Shown: positions 6,720 to 18,044 of the stretch, one piece after another
How the letters are laid out: every line of letters begins with the position of its first letter
Numbering within the stretch: the first letter of the stretch is position 1
DNA from: Acidobacteriota bacterium
GTDB lineage: Bacteria > Acidobacteriota > Blastocatellia > Pyrinomonadales > Pyrinomonadaceae
DNA: 32,671 nt
Assembly: GCA_019239425.1 (NCBI GenBank)
Contig: JAFAZX010000011.1
Span: forward strand, 1-32,671
Direction of reading: 5' to 3'
The notes under the pieces: generated by a model
Told to the model about the DNA's origin: nothing
Seen by the model: the letters and a program-made list of their open reading frames with translations, nothing else
Databases searched by the model: none
Translations under genes and position numbers: made by a program

Positions 6720-7334
6720 TTACCTCCCGGCGCGGCCGCGGGCGCGTCGCGGGGCGGGCGCGGCGTCGCGGTCGAAGTCTTCGGCGACGGGGGCCGGGAA
6801 GGGGACGGGCGCGGGGGCCGCGGGCGTGCGCTTGGTGCGGCGGGCTTCGGCGCGCTCGGCCGCGACCTCGGCGACGCGCTTGGCCTTCTCGATGCGCTTG
6901 CGCGGGACGAGTTGGTAGCGCAGCTCCATCTCCTGCGAGACGCGGTAGATGCCCTTCGCCTTCTGGCCGCGCTCGGCGCGGCGTATCACGTCGGCCGTCT
7001 CCAAAAGCTCGGCGCGGTCTTCCTTGTCGATCCAGATGTAAAAGGATTCGGCCATCTCTCTTAAAACCTCCAGGCGTATCAGCTTGCGCATCTCCTCCGG
7101 CCTCGCGACCGGTTGGATGTGCGTGAGTGTTGAATCGACGCCCGCGCGTGAGGCGTCCCCGCCCTGCCCGCGGCGCGCGTCGTAGTAGTCCGCGACGAGC
7201 GCGTCCACCTCCGCGCGGTGCCCGTCGTAGAAGAGCGCGAAGTCGTTACAGCGCGTGCGGAAGGCGCAGTTCACCGAGCAGACGAGCGCGTCCTTAAAGT
7301 GTCCGTAGCGGTTGCAGTAGAGTTTCAGACTCAT
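6720..7334 (-). CDS. Conserved-looking Cys-rich protein of unknown function
   Basis: I do not recognise this 204-residue protein. The N-terminus carries four cysteines (C7, C19, C23, C29 in LVCSVNCAFRTRCNDF), likely a metal site. The middle is helical and charged, with ESFYIWIDKEDRAELLETAD and YRVSQEMELRYQLVPRKRIEKAKRV split over two segments, and the tail is Ala/Arg/Pro rich. No signal peptide or membrane helix is seen, so it should be cytoplasmic. The frame is open upstream to 7472, but the residues before M (7334-7332) look non-coding and overlap the promoter region of the divergent gene, so ATG 7334 is chosen. The basic tail could bind nucleic acid; that is speculation. Confidence 0.7.
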   Translation of the reverse strand: MSLKLYCNRYGHFKDALVCSVNCAFRTRCNDFALFYDGHRAEVDALVADYYDARRGQGGDASRAGVDSTLTHIQPVARPEEMRKLIRLEVLREMAESFYIWIDKEDRAELLETADVIRRAERGQKAKGIYRVSQEMELRYQLVPRKRIEKAKRVAEVAAERAEARRTKRTPAAPAPVPFPAPVAEDFDRDAAPAPRRARGRAGR

Positions 7335-7450
7335 CGCGCGCACCGTGCAAAGGCACACGTCAATATACCAGATTCGTGCCACACGTGCAACGCACGTTTG
7401 CGCGTGAAACGAAAGGACGGAAGTTGTTTGGAGGCCGAAAGGCGTCGGCG

Positions 7451-7456
7451 TATAAT
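7451..7456 (+). promoter_or_regulatory. Putative -10 element (TATAAT)
   Basis: A perfect TATAAT lies in an otherwise GC-rich divergent intergenic region. The best -35 match 18 bases upstream is weak (TTTGGA). Transcription would begin near 7463 and serve the zinc-ribbon gene. Confidence 0.4.
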
Positions 7457-7575
7457 CCGCGCCGTCAATCAAGGGGTAACCGAAGACTCACGGGTTCGCC
7501 GCCAAGTCCCGCAGAGTGTCTCCAAAAAACGGCGCCGCCGACGAGGCGTCCTCAAGCGTCCGGGGAGACGAAACC

Positions 7576-8034
7576 TTGTACAAGCCGAACTTCTGCTGCG
7601 AGTGCGGCGAGCGCGTCCTGCGCCCGCGCTGGCGCGTCTGGACGAGCCGCCGCTTCTGCGCCGCGTGCGGGCTTAGGTTGAGACGCGGAAGGTTGAAGAG
7701 TTCGCTGCTGCTTTCGGCCGCGCTCTTCCTGCCGGGCTTTCTGCTCGGCCGTCTGCTGAGGCCGCAGCCCCCGCCGCTCGTCGTCGAGCGCGGCGCGCAG
7801 ACGCCCGCGCCGATTCAAACCGCGCCGGCCACGCCGAAGCCGCAGCCCGCATACGGCCCGGACGGGACGGCCAACGAGCGGCCGACAGACCCGGAGGAGG
7901 TGGTCTACATCTGCGGCGCGCGGACGAAGAAGGGGACGCCCTGCCAGCGGCGCGTGCGCGGCCCCGGCCGCTGCTGGCAGCACAAGGGCCTGCCCGCGAT
8001 GCTGCCGCCTTCGAAACTGGTCGTGCCGGGCTAG
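7576..8034 (+). CDS. Small membrane protein with zinc-ribbon motifs
   Basis: From TTG 7576 the protein has 152 residues. It begins with two CxxC pairs (CCECGERV and FCAACGLRLRRG) forming a zinc ribbon, followed by one membrane helix (SSLLLSAALFLPGFLLG). A Pro-rich linker then leads to a second Cys/His cluster, VYICGARTKKGTPCQRR...GRCWQHKG. The zinc ribbon would face the cytoplasm. The last motif is common in small acidobacterial proteins, in my recollection, but has no known function. The TTG has GGGGAG eight bases upstream; an in-frame GTG at 7516 gives 172 residues but has no ribosome site. Function unknown. Confidence 0.7.
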   Translation: MYKPNFCCECGERVLRPRWRVWTSRRFCAACGLRLRRGRLKSSLLLSAALFLPGFLLGRLLRPQPPPLVVERGAQTPAPIQTAPATPKPQPAYGPDGTANERPTDPEEVVYICGARTKKGTPCQRRVRGPGRCWQHKGLPAMLPPSKLVVPG

Positions 8035-8151
8035 GCTGTGGAGGTTGAAGAACTGACACACGGGGGCGCGACTCGGGGCCGCGCCTCGGGCATAAAGGGT
8101 GTGGTCGGGGTCGGCCTAGACCTCAACTCAACAGAGAGCCGAAAGGAAAGC

Positions 8152-8715
8152 ATGTTCATGAAATTCGCCCTGTCCCTCCTCGTTCTCTTCGTCTGTTCGA
8201 CGGCTGCACTGGCGCAGACCGAAGGCCAGACCGCCGCCGCGACGCCGGGGCCGAAGAGTTCCGCCCCCGTCAAAACCGTCAGCGCCGCCGAAAAGTTCGA
8301 GGCCGAGTTCATCCCGCGCAACAGCAAGGTCTACATCGGCCGCTTCTCGGAGGATGGCGACGGCGACAAGAAGGAGTTCGAGAGCTACCTCGCCGCGGCG
8401 ATGCGGAAGAAGGGGGTGCCGCTGCTCATCGTGACCACGCGTGAGGAGGCCGACTTCATCATCGAAGGCGCGTCGGAGAAGAGGAAGACCGGCTGGGCCA
8501 AGACCATCTTCGGCAGCGGGCGGGACGCGGCGAGCGCGAGCATCACCGTCACCAACCTCCGCACCGGCGTCGTCGCCTACGCGGACTCCTCCGACCGCCG
8601 CGACGCGCTGCGCGGCCACCGCAGCACCGCCGAGAAACTCGCCAAGTACCTCAAGAAGAAGATCGAGGACGACGAGAAGAAGGCGCGAAGGTGGGCGGGG
8701 GAGAGTAGGCAGTAG
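8152..8715 (+). CDS. Small exported protein of unknown function
   Basis: The 187-residue product has a signal peptide (residues 1-24, MFMKFALSLLVLFV to ALAQ) and a mature domain with a regular alpha/beta pattern: KVYIGRFSEDG, FESYLAAAMRKKGVPLLIV, EADFIIEGASE, ASITVTNLRTGVVAYADSSD, then a Lys-rich amphipathic helix. The pattern of a residue-poor substrate strand followed by 'EADFIIEG' and a transport-like 'VTNLRTG' resembles periplasmic lipoprotein-like domains that measure conserved pairs, but no family can be named. The ATG at 8152 or 8158 follows AAGGA at 8143. The frame is open further upstream without a ribosome site. The last residues ESRQ and the stop TAG are encoded by the GGCAGTA repeat array that follows. 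Confidence 0.8.
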   Translation: MFMKFALSLLVLFVCSTAALAQTEGQTAAATPGPKSSAPVKTVSAAEKFEAEFIPRNSKVYIGRFSEDGDGDKKEFESYLAAAMRKKGVPLLIVTTREEADFIIEGASEKRKTGWAKTIFGSGRDAASASITVTNLRTGVVAYADSSDRRDALRGHRSTAEKLAKYLKKKIEDDEKKARRWAGESRQ

Positions 8716-8843
8716 GCAGATGGCAGTAGGCAGTTAGCAAATAGGTAAAGTAGTAAAAAGAATCGAGGGAGGCGAGCTTTGCAACTCGCCTCCCTCGATT
8801 CTTTCAACGCACTTCGTGTTCTTAACTGCCTACTGCCTACTAC
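8704..8843. repeat. Heptad palindrome (GGCAGTA) between convergent genes
   Basis: The left arm (8704-8739) reads agtaggcagtaggcagatggcag-like heptads and the right arm (about 8824-8842) ctgcctactgcctacta. Both arms run into the flanking genes: the TAG stops at 8713-8715 (plus) and 8842-8840 (minus) are part of the array. A separate terminator hairpin sits in the middle. Confidence 0.92.
8757..8804. terminator. Bidirectional intrinsic terminator
   Basis: A perfect 20-bp stem (8757-8776 with 8785-8804) with loop CTTTGCAA has AAAG at the left foot and CTTT at the right foot, so it works on both strands. It serves the convergent genes ending at 8715 and 8840. Confidence 0.88.
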
Positions 8844-9871
8844 TCCGGACTCGTGGCGGCGCTGATCTTGGTGCCGTCGGCGGGCGCGCCGTTGAGGCCG
8901 CGGTTGACGAGGACGCGGACTTCGGCGCGGCGGTTCTCGGCCCGCTCGTCGCGCGTCTTGTTGTCGTTGAGCGCGTTCATCGCGCCGTAGCCGAACGGCG
9001 TCAGGATGCGGCGCAGCGGCACGTTGTGGTTCTCGACGAGGTAGCGGACGACCGACTCGGCGCGCTGCTCGCTGAGTTGGCGGTTGACGTTCTTGTCGCG
9101 CGACTCGTAGGCGAAGCCGGTCACTTCAATCAGGTAGCCCTTCGCGTTCTTCGCGTACTCGGCGACCTGGTCGAGCGAAGCCTTGGCCTCGGGCGTCAGC
9201 ACGGCGCTGCGGAGTTTGAAGTTGACCTTGATGGACTGCTCGGGCGTGTAGTCGTCGATGTTGCTGATGCGCTCGTTGGCGACCTGGACGCCCTGGACGG
9301 CCTTGTCGGCGGTCTCCTGCGCGGCGACGGCGCCGCCGGCCGCGGCGTTCGAGACGGCCGCGAGTTCATCCAACTGGCCCGACATCCGCTGCGCGTTCTG
9401 CTCGGTCTCGCCGATGCGGTTCTCGGCCGTCCCGATCCGGCCCTCGACGGGGACGATGTTGGCTTCGAGCGTGCGCGCCGTGCGCAGGTCTGTGTCCGTG
9501 AAGCGCACCTTTTCGGCGACGAGGTTGGTGCCGTCGCCGCGTCCCTCGATCTCGACGTGGAGGCCGCGCGTGATGTTCGACGCCGCGTACTTCGTGCCGC
9601 CGCCGAGGAAGCCGCCCTTCGTCTTGATGCTCGTGCGGTCGTTGACGAGGACGGTCGTCTGCGCGCCGCTCGCGTCGTCCTGCACGACGAAGGAGTTGTC
9701 GGTGCTGCTGACGACCGCGCCGCGCAGTTTCGTCTTCTGACCCGAGGCGACCGTGGACGTGCGCGTGCTGCTGCCGCCGCCCTGCGTGTCCTGCGCGAGC
9801 GCGGCGGGCGCGACGGCGAGCGCCAGCGCGCAAGTCCCTACGAAGGTGCGTAGTGTTCTGGAAGTCTTCAT
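8840..9871 (-). CDS. OmpA-family outer-membrane/peptidoglycan-associated protein
   Basis: The 343-residue protein has a signal peptide (1-27, ending ALAQ). Residues of about 45-128 form a small beta-barrel-like domain (KLRGAVVSSTDNSFVVQDD ... GLHVEIEGRGDGTNLVAEKV) resembling DUF5666-type modules. A predicted coiled coil follows (about 145-205), then the OmpA C-terminal domain (about 212-325). The signature is present: KVNFKLRSAVLTPEAK, GYLIEVTGFA, NRQLSEQRAESVVRYLV and RAENRRAEVRV. This domain holds peptidoglycan; R270 is kept, while the usual Asp after GF is replaced (GFAYES). There is no N-terminal eight-strand barrel, so it is probably a periplasmic anchor. GGAGGG lies seven bases before the ATG. 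The TAG stop lies in the adjacent repeat array. Confidence 0.92.
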   Translation of the reverse strand: MKTSRTLRTFVGTCALALAVAPAALAQDTQGGGSSTRTSTVASGQKTKLRGAVVSSTDNSFVVQDDASGAQTTVLVNDRTSIKTKGGFLGGGTKYAASNITRGLHVEIEGRGDGTNLVAEKVRFTDTDLRTARTLEANIVPVEGRIGTAENRIGETEQNAQRMSGQLDELAAVSNAAAGGAVAAQETADKAVQGVQVANERISNIDDYTPEQSIKVNFKLRSAVLTPEAKASLDQVAEYAKNAKGYLIEVTGFAYESRDKNVNRQLSEQRAESVVRYLVENHNVPLRRILTPFGYGAMNALNDNKTRDERAENRRAEVRVLVNRGLNGAPADGTKISAATSPE

Positions 9872-10168
9872 GATCTAACCCTCCCCCTTCACAAGAAACG
9901 GAATCTGATTTCACTGCGACCTTGAGACAACGGCGCGGAGTCCTAACGGCGAGGCGCTTGACGTACACGTGTCGGGTTGTCGGGGCAGTGACTTTAATTG
10001 TTCGGTGAGACGATATGCGGAAGGCCGCCCCCTTTGGTTGCGATTCGCTTGCGAATCGGCGGTAAGACGGTTATTCCCGCCCCGCCGAAAACCTTGCCGG
10101 GACTGTCCCAAGGCGTGCTAAGCTGGCGCACGCGTCCTTGAAGTCCGACTCGCCGGAGGACACAGCCC
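9872..10168. other. Divergent intergenic region with an inverted repeat
   Basis: The region separates the OmpA-type gene (minus) from the Ig-domain gene (plus). It contains CGATTCGC (10041-10048) and GCGAATCG (10051-10058), a perfect 8-bp inverted repeat around TT that could be an operator. No promoter matches both consensus boxes well. Confidence 0.5.
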
Positions 10169-12109
10169 TTGACCTCTCGATCCGAACCGAACAGACGCCT
10201 TCGCGCGCGCGGCCTGCTCGCGTTGGCCGCCGCCTCGCTCCTCCTGCTCGCGGCCTCCGCTCCTGCGGCGGCGCGGCAGCGCGGCCCGACGGCCACGCAG
10301 CCCCCGCCGCCGCAGCGCCCGCCTACCGAGGACGGCCCCTTCCGCGTCACCTTCGCCCAGGTCTTCAAGGACGGCAAGTCGAGCTTCGAAGACCTCGACC
10401 CGACGACGGTCGCGCCGCTCCCGAAAGGCTACGAGCTCTTCGGCAAGGGCGGGTACAAGATCGACTCCGAAGTCGTCGCAGCCGGCACGCACCTCGTCGA
10501 GTTCGCCTTCCCTTCGGTCAAAGACCGCGCCGTCTTCGAGAGCCTGCGCGTCCTCCACGCCGAGTGGGACAAGGTGGACGAGAAGGCTTTCTGGGCGGAC
10601 TGCCTCTACGCGGGCGAGGGCGCCGTCAAGTACGACTTCAACACGCGCACCATCGCGGTGCGGGTCGAGCGCCTCGGCCCGTTCGCCGTCGCGCGCCTCG
10701 TCGACCCGCCCGCGCCGAGCACGGGCGTGGCCGAACTCTCGGTCGAGATCGTCACGCCGAGCCAGCGCATCAACGGGAACACCGACGCGCACTACGAGGT
10801 GAGGATAACCAACCGCGGCCCCGACGACGCGCGGAACGTCAAACTGCACGGCGCCGGCTTTTCGAGCGACCAGTTCGTCTCGGCCGAAGGCCCCGAGCGC
10901 GGCCACGGGCGCTGCAAGCAGGACGGCAGCAACTACGCATGCAAGCTCGACCTGCTGGAGAAGGGGCAGACCGCGGTCTTCCGGTTCGTGCTCAACCCGC
11001 GCGAGAACCCGCGCGCGCCCTACCCCGAAGAGGGGCAGCCCTTCTTCTTCGACGCCACGGCCTACAGCTCCACCGAAGACGACAAGAACTTCGAGGACAA
11101 CCACGCCGACTCGCACATCCTCGTCTACCCAGACCCTAACCGCGCGCCCTCGGTCGAGATAGTCTCGCCGGACGAGGGAGACCTCTTCGCCGCGCCGGCC
11201 ACGATCCAGCTCACGGCGCGCGCGCACGACCCCGAAGGCGGCATCGACAAGGTCACGTTCTACGACGACGAGAAGGTCATCGGCGACGCCATCGCCTCGG
11301 GGAAGGACGAGTACAAACTCGACTGGGCCGGCGCCGCGCCGGGCACGCACATGGTCACCGCCCTCGTCACTGACAACGGCGGCCGCTCGGACTACGTCTG
11401 GCGGCGCGTCGTCGTCAACGGCCCCCTCACCGTCCGCGTCGAGAGTCCGCAGGACGGGGCGGTCTTCAAGACGAAGTGGAAGGTGAAGGGCGAGCGGGTG
11501 GTTCAGGGCTGGCCGCAGACGGATGTCGAGGTCGAGCCGGTGGGCCTCGAGGCGGCGGCGATGGTGGGCGGGACGAGGGTCAAGAAGGTCGTCTTCTCCC
11601 TGAACGGCGCCCGCATGGGCGTGGGCAGCCTGTCGGAGGAAGAGGGGCGCGCCGCGGGCGTCGACCGCGCGACCGGCGCGACGCGCTACACGGCCTCCTT
11701 CAAGAGTCTCGAACCGACCGCCTACGTTCTGACCGTCGTCGCCACGGACGAGGACGGATTGCAGACCGTCTCGCGCCCGACGCAGTTGCGCGTCAGCGCC
11801 GTCTCGCCCGTCCGCCTCAAGGTCGAAGTGAACGACCGCGGGCCGGGATTCACGCAGAGCGTGCTCATCAACACCGAGAACGTCGTGAGCATCGGCCTCG
11901 AAGGCTTCGAGGAGCGGAGCGACACCCGCGTAGACTTCTACGCCAACGGCAAGCTCATCGGCACGGAGCAGCTGGACTTCTCGGAGCGAGCCCGCTTCCT
12001 CTGGGAAGACGCCACGCCCGGCACCTACGACCTGACGGCCGTCGTCACCAACCGCCACGGCGTCAGCTCAGACCCTTCGACCCCAGTCCGCGTCACCGTT
12101 CAGAAAAAA

Positions 12110-12115
<6 letters not shown>
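10169..12115 (+). CDS. Exported multi-Ig-domain protein
   Basis: The 648-residue protein starts at TTG, supported by GGAGG nine bases upstream. Residues 1-36 are an Arg-rich signal peptide (LALAAASLLLLAASAPAAA). Residues of about 56-178 form a domain I do not recognise (FAQVFKDGKSSFEDLDPTTV). Residues of about 185-300 look like a DUF11/CARDB-type domain (DAHYEVRITNRGPDDARNV). Three Ig-like modules follow (about 320-415, 420-545 and 548-645) with the pattern VEIVSPDEGDLF ... VTFYDDEKVIGD ... GTHMVTALVTDNGG, and VDFYANGKLIGTEQL ... GTYDLTAVVTNRHG. Such stacks make extracellular or cell-surface rods. The TAG stop is the first unit of the repeat array that follows. No enzyme domain is seen. Confidence 0.88.
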
Positions 12116-13553
<1,438 letters not shown>

Positions 13554-13557
<4 letters not shown>

Positions 13558-14990
13558 CGCTGGTTGTCCTCCTGCACGTCCTGCACGTCGTCGTCGTCGG
13601 TGTAGGCGCGGCGCACCGAAGGCGGCGTGCGCGGCGGCGTGCCGCCCGAGGCGGGCGCGCGGTTCGCGTCGGCCGCTTCGAGGGCCTTGCGCTCGGCCTC
13701 GAGCTGCGGGCGGCGCGCGATGTCGGCCTGCCTGTCGAACAACAGCTCGCCGTCCACGAAGGTCTGCTCGGGGTGCGCGTAGACGGAGAAGGGGTGCGCG
13801 CTCCAGACGACCACGTCGGCGTCCTTGCCCACGTCGATGGAGCCCGTGCGCTTGTCTATGCCGAGCTGGATGGCCGGGTTCAATGTGACGAGTTTCAAAG
13901 CCTCCTCTTCGGTCAGCCCGCCGTAGCGCATCGTCTTCGCGGCCTCGATGTTCAGGCGGCGCGCGCGCTCGTCCGAGTCGGAGTTGACGGAGGTGACGAT
14001 GCCGTGGCGCACGAGGACGGCGGCGTTGTAGGCGATGGCGTCGTAGGCCTCCATCTTGTAGCCCCAGAAGTCGGTGAAGGTCGAGGCGCCCGCGCCGTGG
14101 CGCGCGATCTCGGCCGCGACCTTGTAGCCTTCGAGCACGTGCTGGAACGTCCGCACCTTGAAGCCGAACTCGTCGGCGATGTTGATGAGCATCAGAATCT
14201 CGTCGGCGCGGTAGCAGTGCGAGTGCACGTAGCGCTTGCCTTCGAGAATCTCGACCAGAGGGTCAAGCTCTAAATCCCTGCGCGGCGGGATGAGGTTCTT
14301 CTCGCCGCGCGAGGTGGCGGCGCGGTAGTCGTCCCAGTCCTTCTTGTAGTCGCGCGCGCGCGTGAAGGCGTCGCGGATGGTCTCCTCGACGCCCATGCGC
14401 GTCGCGGGGTAGCGCGGCTGGAGGCCGGGGATGTTGAAGTTCGAGCGCTTCGGGTTCTCGCCGAGCGCGAACTTGATGCCGGGCGGCGCGCCCAGCACGG
14501 GGAAGTCCGCCGCCGGGTGGCCCCACTTGAACTTGACCGTCGTGGAGAGGCCCCCGATGGAGTTGCAGGAGCCGTGCAGCAGCAGCGCGGCCGTGGTGCC
14601 GCCGGCCAGCTCGCGGTAGATGTTGACGGCCGTCGGGTTGAGGATGTCGCGCGTGGTGACCATCGAGGTGACCGAGCGCGTGCACTCGTTGACCGAGCCG
14701 TCCATCATCGAGTGCGAGTGCGCGTCGATGATGCCGGGCAGGACGTACTTGCCCGTCCCGTCGATGACGCGCGCGCCGTCGGGCGCCTTCAGGTTCTGCC
14801 CGACGGCCGCGATCTTCCCGCCGCGCAAAAGCAGGTCGGTGCGTTCGAGTGTGCCGTGCGAGACGGTCAGCACGGTCGCGTTGCGGATCAGGGTGTCCTG
14901 TACCGCAGGCGACTGGCCGCCGCGCTGCTGAGCCGTCGCGGCCGCGCAGGCGGCCGCGAACATGATTGCGAGTGTCAAAAGTCTCTTCAT
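13554..14990 (-). CDS. Exported amidohydrolase, metal site intact (operon gene 2)
   Basis: The 478-residue protein has a signal peptide (1-21, [15 protein letters not shown]) and the full amidohydrolase layout. Metal-ligand candidates are present: H91 and H93 in [11 protein letters not shown]256/H258 in [13 protein letters not shown]284 in RTFQHVLEG, and D338 in [21 protein letters not shown] is also typical of this group. The C-terminal part has [20 protein letters not shown]. It likely hydrolyses cyclic amides, dipeptides or related C-N bonds in the periplasm; the substrate is unknown. It lies 32 bases after gene 1 with GGAGA five bases upstream and overlaps gene 3 by four bases. The Pro/Arg-rich C-terminus ([16 protein letters not shown]) is extra. 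Confidence 0.92.
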
Positions 14991-15022
14991 ACTCTTCTCC
15001 GAAGTCAGTTCGAGGCCGTCAC

Positions 15023-16900
15023 CTAATTCCCGTCCGCGGGCGGCGTCGTGCCCGGCGTCGGCGTGGCGCGCGGACGCGGCTCACCTTCGCTGGGGCGTCC
15101 GCCGGGCGTCGGTTGTGGCCGCGTGCCGGGTGGCGTCGAAGGCTGCGGGGTCGGCGTGGCTGAGGGTGCCACGCCGCCGCCCCCGGCGGGCGGGCCGCCC
15201 CCCGTGCGCGTGGCCGTGAACGTGCCGGGGCCGCGGCCGACGACCTGCACCGTGCCGCGCATCTCGCCCCCCGAGATGGTGCCGGTGAAGATGGCGTCGG
15301 TCGTCTGGCTCGCGGGCGCGGGCAGTGTGATGGGCACGGTGAAGTTGACGTCCGAGCCCGCGACGGTTCCGCTCGCGATGCTGCCCGAGCCGAGCTGGCC
15401 TTGCAGCGAGCCGCTCAGGCGCTCGCCCTGCTGTTGCAGCGTGAGCGTCGCAGACAACTCCTGCCGCTCGTTGGCCGAGCTGCCGAGGTTGACGTTGAGC
15501 GTCCAGGTGCCCGAGGCGCTCGCGCCGCCCGCGGCCGTGATGGCGGGGCGCAGCTCGACCTGCCGGCCGTCGATGAAGAGGTGCGTGACCCTGCGGTTCT
15601 TATCGAAGAGGTCGCCGCGCGTCACGGTCAGGTTCGCGATCTTGCCGACCTCGATGGAGCCGAGCTGGCTCGAGACGCCGAGAATCTCCGCCGGCCTGAG
15701 CGTCAAAGCCTTCACGGCCTCGTCGCGCGCCAGCCCCGCCTCGACCGCGCGCGCGGCGTTGGCGAGGTAGTCCGACATCGTCGTCATGCCGCCCGACTGG
15801 AAGGCGAAGCGCACGCCCGCGGCGGCCAGGCGGCCCGCGGTCTTCGGCGCCTCGACGCGCTCGCGCAGGGTGCGCAAGGGCTCGGGGTCGGCCTCGGGCG
15901 AGGCGGAGGCCGTGCGGCGCGGGAAGTTCAGGGAGAGCAGGACAGGCACGTTCGCGGCCTTCAGGCGCGCGGCCAGGCGGTCGGCCTCGAGCCCTCCGTT
16001 GATGACGAGGTTGAAGTTGAACTCCTGCGCCAGGTCGAGGGCGCGCTCGATCTCGCGCACGCGGTCGGCCTGCATCACGACCGGCATCTTGCGGTCGAGC
16101 ACGGGCAGGAGCGCGGCCAGAGACTTGTCCTGCTCGGGCCGCCGCAAACCCTTCGGGTTGCGCTCGTAGATTTCGTTCGCCTCGCGGAAGCGGCGCGCGT
16201 CGAGGAGCATCTGCCGGACGGAGGAGAAGACGCCCATCAGGGAGCCCGGGTACTGCCCCTGCCCGATGGGGTTCAGTCCGACGTAGAGCGCGACGGGCGT
16301 GCGGACGATCATCTGCTGCGGCGTGTCGCCGGCGAGGTTGATGACGGCCGACTGGCCGAGGAAGACGTTGCCGCGCGGCGCGGTCTGCGCGGCGGCGATG
16401 CCCGCGTTGCGCGCGGCTTCGATCTCCGGGCCGCCCGGGCGGATGATGTCGGAGGCTTGTATCTCGGGCTGCAGGCCGGGCAACTGCGTCGAGTTCGGCG
16501 AGACGGCCGAGGGCGCGGTCTGTCCGAAGAGTCCGGCGAACCCGCCGCCCCCACCGCCGGCGGGGGCCGCGCCGGGCGTTGGCGACGGGCGCGGGATGGC
16601 GAGCGAGGTGCTGGCGTCGAAGAGGCCCGGGTAGACCGTCAGCCCCGTGCCGTCGATGGTGCGCGCGTCGGGCGGGGCCGCGACGCTGGCGCCGACGGCC
16701 GCGATGAGGCCGTCGCGGATGACGACCGTGCCGCGCTCGATGGTCGCGCCGTTGACGGTGACGACGCGCGCGTTCGTGATGGCGTAAACGTCCACGCCCC
16801 GCGACGCGCGCTGCGCCGACGCGGGCAGCAAGCCCCACGCGGCGGCCGAGAGGAGCGCGGCCGCGAGTGCCGCGAGAGTTCTGGTCTGGGAGTGTCGCAT
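15023..16900 (-). CDS. Exported amidohydrolase-like protein with C-terminal beta domain, metal site lost (operon gene 1)
   Basis: From ATG 16900 the protein has 625 residues; AGGA lies nine bases upstream. The frame is open to 17050, but the signal peptide (1-30, LAALAAALLSAAAW to ASAQ) begins at this ATG. The amidohydrolase body (about 36-460) has VYAITNARVVTVNG and GLTVYPGLFDASTS, where HxH is replaced by S97 and S99. The position of the middle-protein HSH reads PVVMQADRVRE. Residues of about 465-570 form a repeated beta domain (TWTLNVNL, LTLQQQGERLSGSLQGQLG, IFTGTISGGEMRGTVQ), and a Pro/Thr-rich tail closes it. The beta domain resembles modules found beside secreted hydrolases; its ligand is unknown. 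This is the first gene of the operon. Confidence 0.88.
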   Translation of the reverse strand: MRHSQTRTLAALAAALLSAAAWGLLPASAQRASRGVDVYAITNARVVTVNGATIERGTVVIRDGLIAAVGASVAAPPDARTIDGTGLTVYPGLFDASTSLAIPRPSPTPGAAPAGGGGGGFAGLFGQTAPSAVSPNSTQLPGLQPEIQASDIIRPGGPEIEAARNAGIAAAQTAPRGNVFLGQSAVINLAGDTPQQMIVRTPVALYVGLNPIGQGQYPGSLMGVFSSVRQMLLDARRFREANEIYERNPKGLRRPEQDKSLAALLPVLDRKMPVVMQADRVREIERALDLAQEFNFNLVINGGLEADRLAARLKAANVPVLLSLNFPRRTASASPEADPEPLRTLRERVEAPKTAGRLAAAGVRFAFQSGGMTTMSDYLANAARAVEAGLARDEAVKALTLRPAEILGVSSQLGSIEVGKIANLTVTRGDLFDKNRRVTHLFIDGRQVELRPAITAAGGASASGTWTLNVNLGSSANERQELSATLTLQQQGERLSGSLQGQLGSGSIASGTVAGSDVNFTVPITLPAPASQTTDAIFTGTISGGEMRGTVQVVGRGPGTFTATRTGGGPPAGGGGVAPSATPTPQPSTPPGTRPQPTPGGRPSEGEPRPRATPTPGTTPPADGN

Positions 16901-17111
16901 AAGGTGGTTTCCTGCCGAGAGAAACGTAGACGGCCCGCGCGCCCATCCTCGGAGGAAGGGTTCGCGCCGGGCGCGTCCGAACGGTCGCCGAATTTTGACG
17001 GTTAAGACTTGGAAAGTGCGCGCCGCGCCCCTCGGGCGGACTGAAGACAACCTTCGGGTGCGGGTGCGCGTGTGCTGCTACGGGGGCAGCGCGGGAAAAG
17101 TTTCAGAACGA
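16901..17111. other. Upstream region of the amidohydrolase operon
   Basis: This stretch should hold the operon promoter (minus). I find no convincing paired -35/-10 boxes and no gene. It is bounded by the heptad array at 17112-17239. Confidence 0.4.
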
Positions 17112-17774
<663 letters not shown>

Positions 17775-17962
17775 ACTTTCTCCCGGGGAACCTTCCCCTC
17801 AAAGTTGAACCGCGCCCGAACAAGCGCCCGCAGGGGCCGGGCCGAGCGTGCGGGCGGCCCCTTGAAAGCTTCGGGCAAATTATGGGGGTTTTGAAAACCG
17901 GCGCGATTCTAACGCCGCGGGCGGGGGCAAGACAAGGGGAATGTGCCTTTCCGTACTGCCGG

Positions 17963-18044
17963 GAGAGGGGTGCTGGGTGCTGGGTTTTAGGTGCTGGGTT
18001 AAAGACCAGTTCTAAACCAGCACCCAGCACCCAGCACCCCTCTT
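17963..18044. repeat. Heptad palindrome (GGTGCTG / CAGCACC)
   Basis: The left arm (17963-17998) has units GGTGCTG, GGTGCTG, GGTTTTA, GGTGCTG and the right arm (about 18016-18042) CCAGCAC x3 then CCCTCT. It ends at the TAA stop of the YggX-like gene (18045-18043), folding in that gene's 3' end. It also lies upstream of the BON gene. Confidence 0.88.

Noticed and set aside
8704..8843. Tandem short repeats resembling a CRISPR or VNTR array
   Set aside because: Units are 7 bases, in opposite orientation on the two sides, with no spacers and no cas genes nearby; they form hairpins instead.
10118..12058. Long minus-strand open frame opposite the Ig-domain gene
   Set aside because: The product is Arg/Asp/Val-rich with no domain pattern; the plus strand encodes the exported protein with a good ribosome site.
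15401..17005. Long open frame on the plus strand opposite the first amidohydrolase gene
   Set aside because: Its product is Arg/Gly/Ala-rich low complexity, typical of the antisense of a high-GC gene; the minus-strand protein has clear domains.
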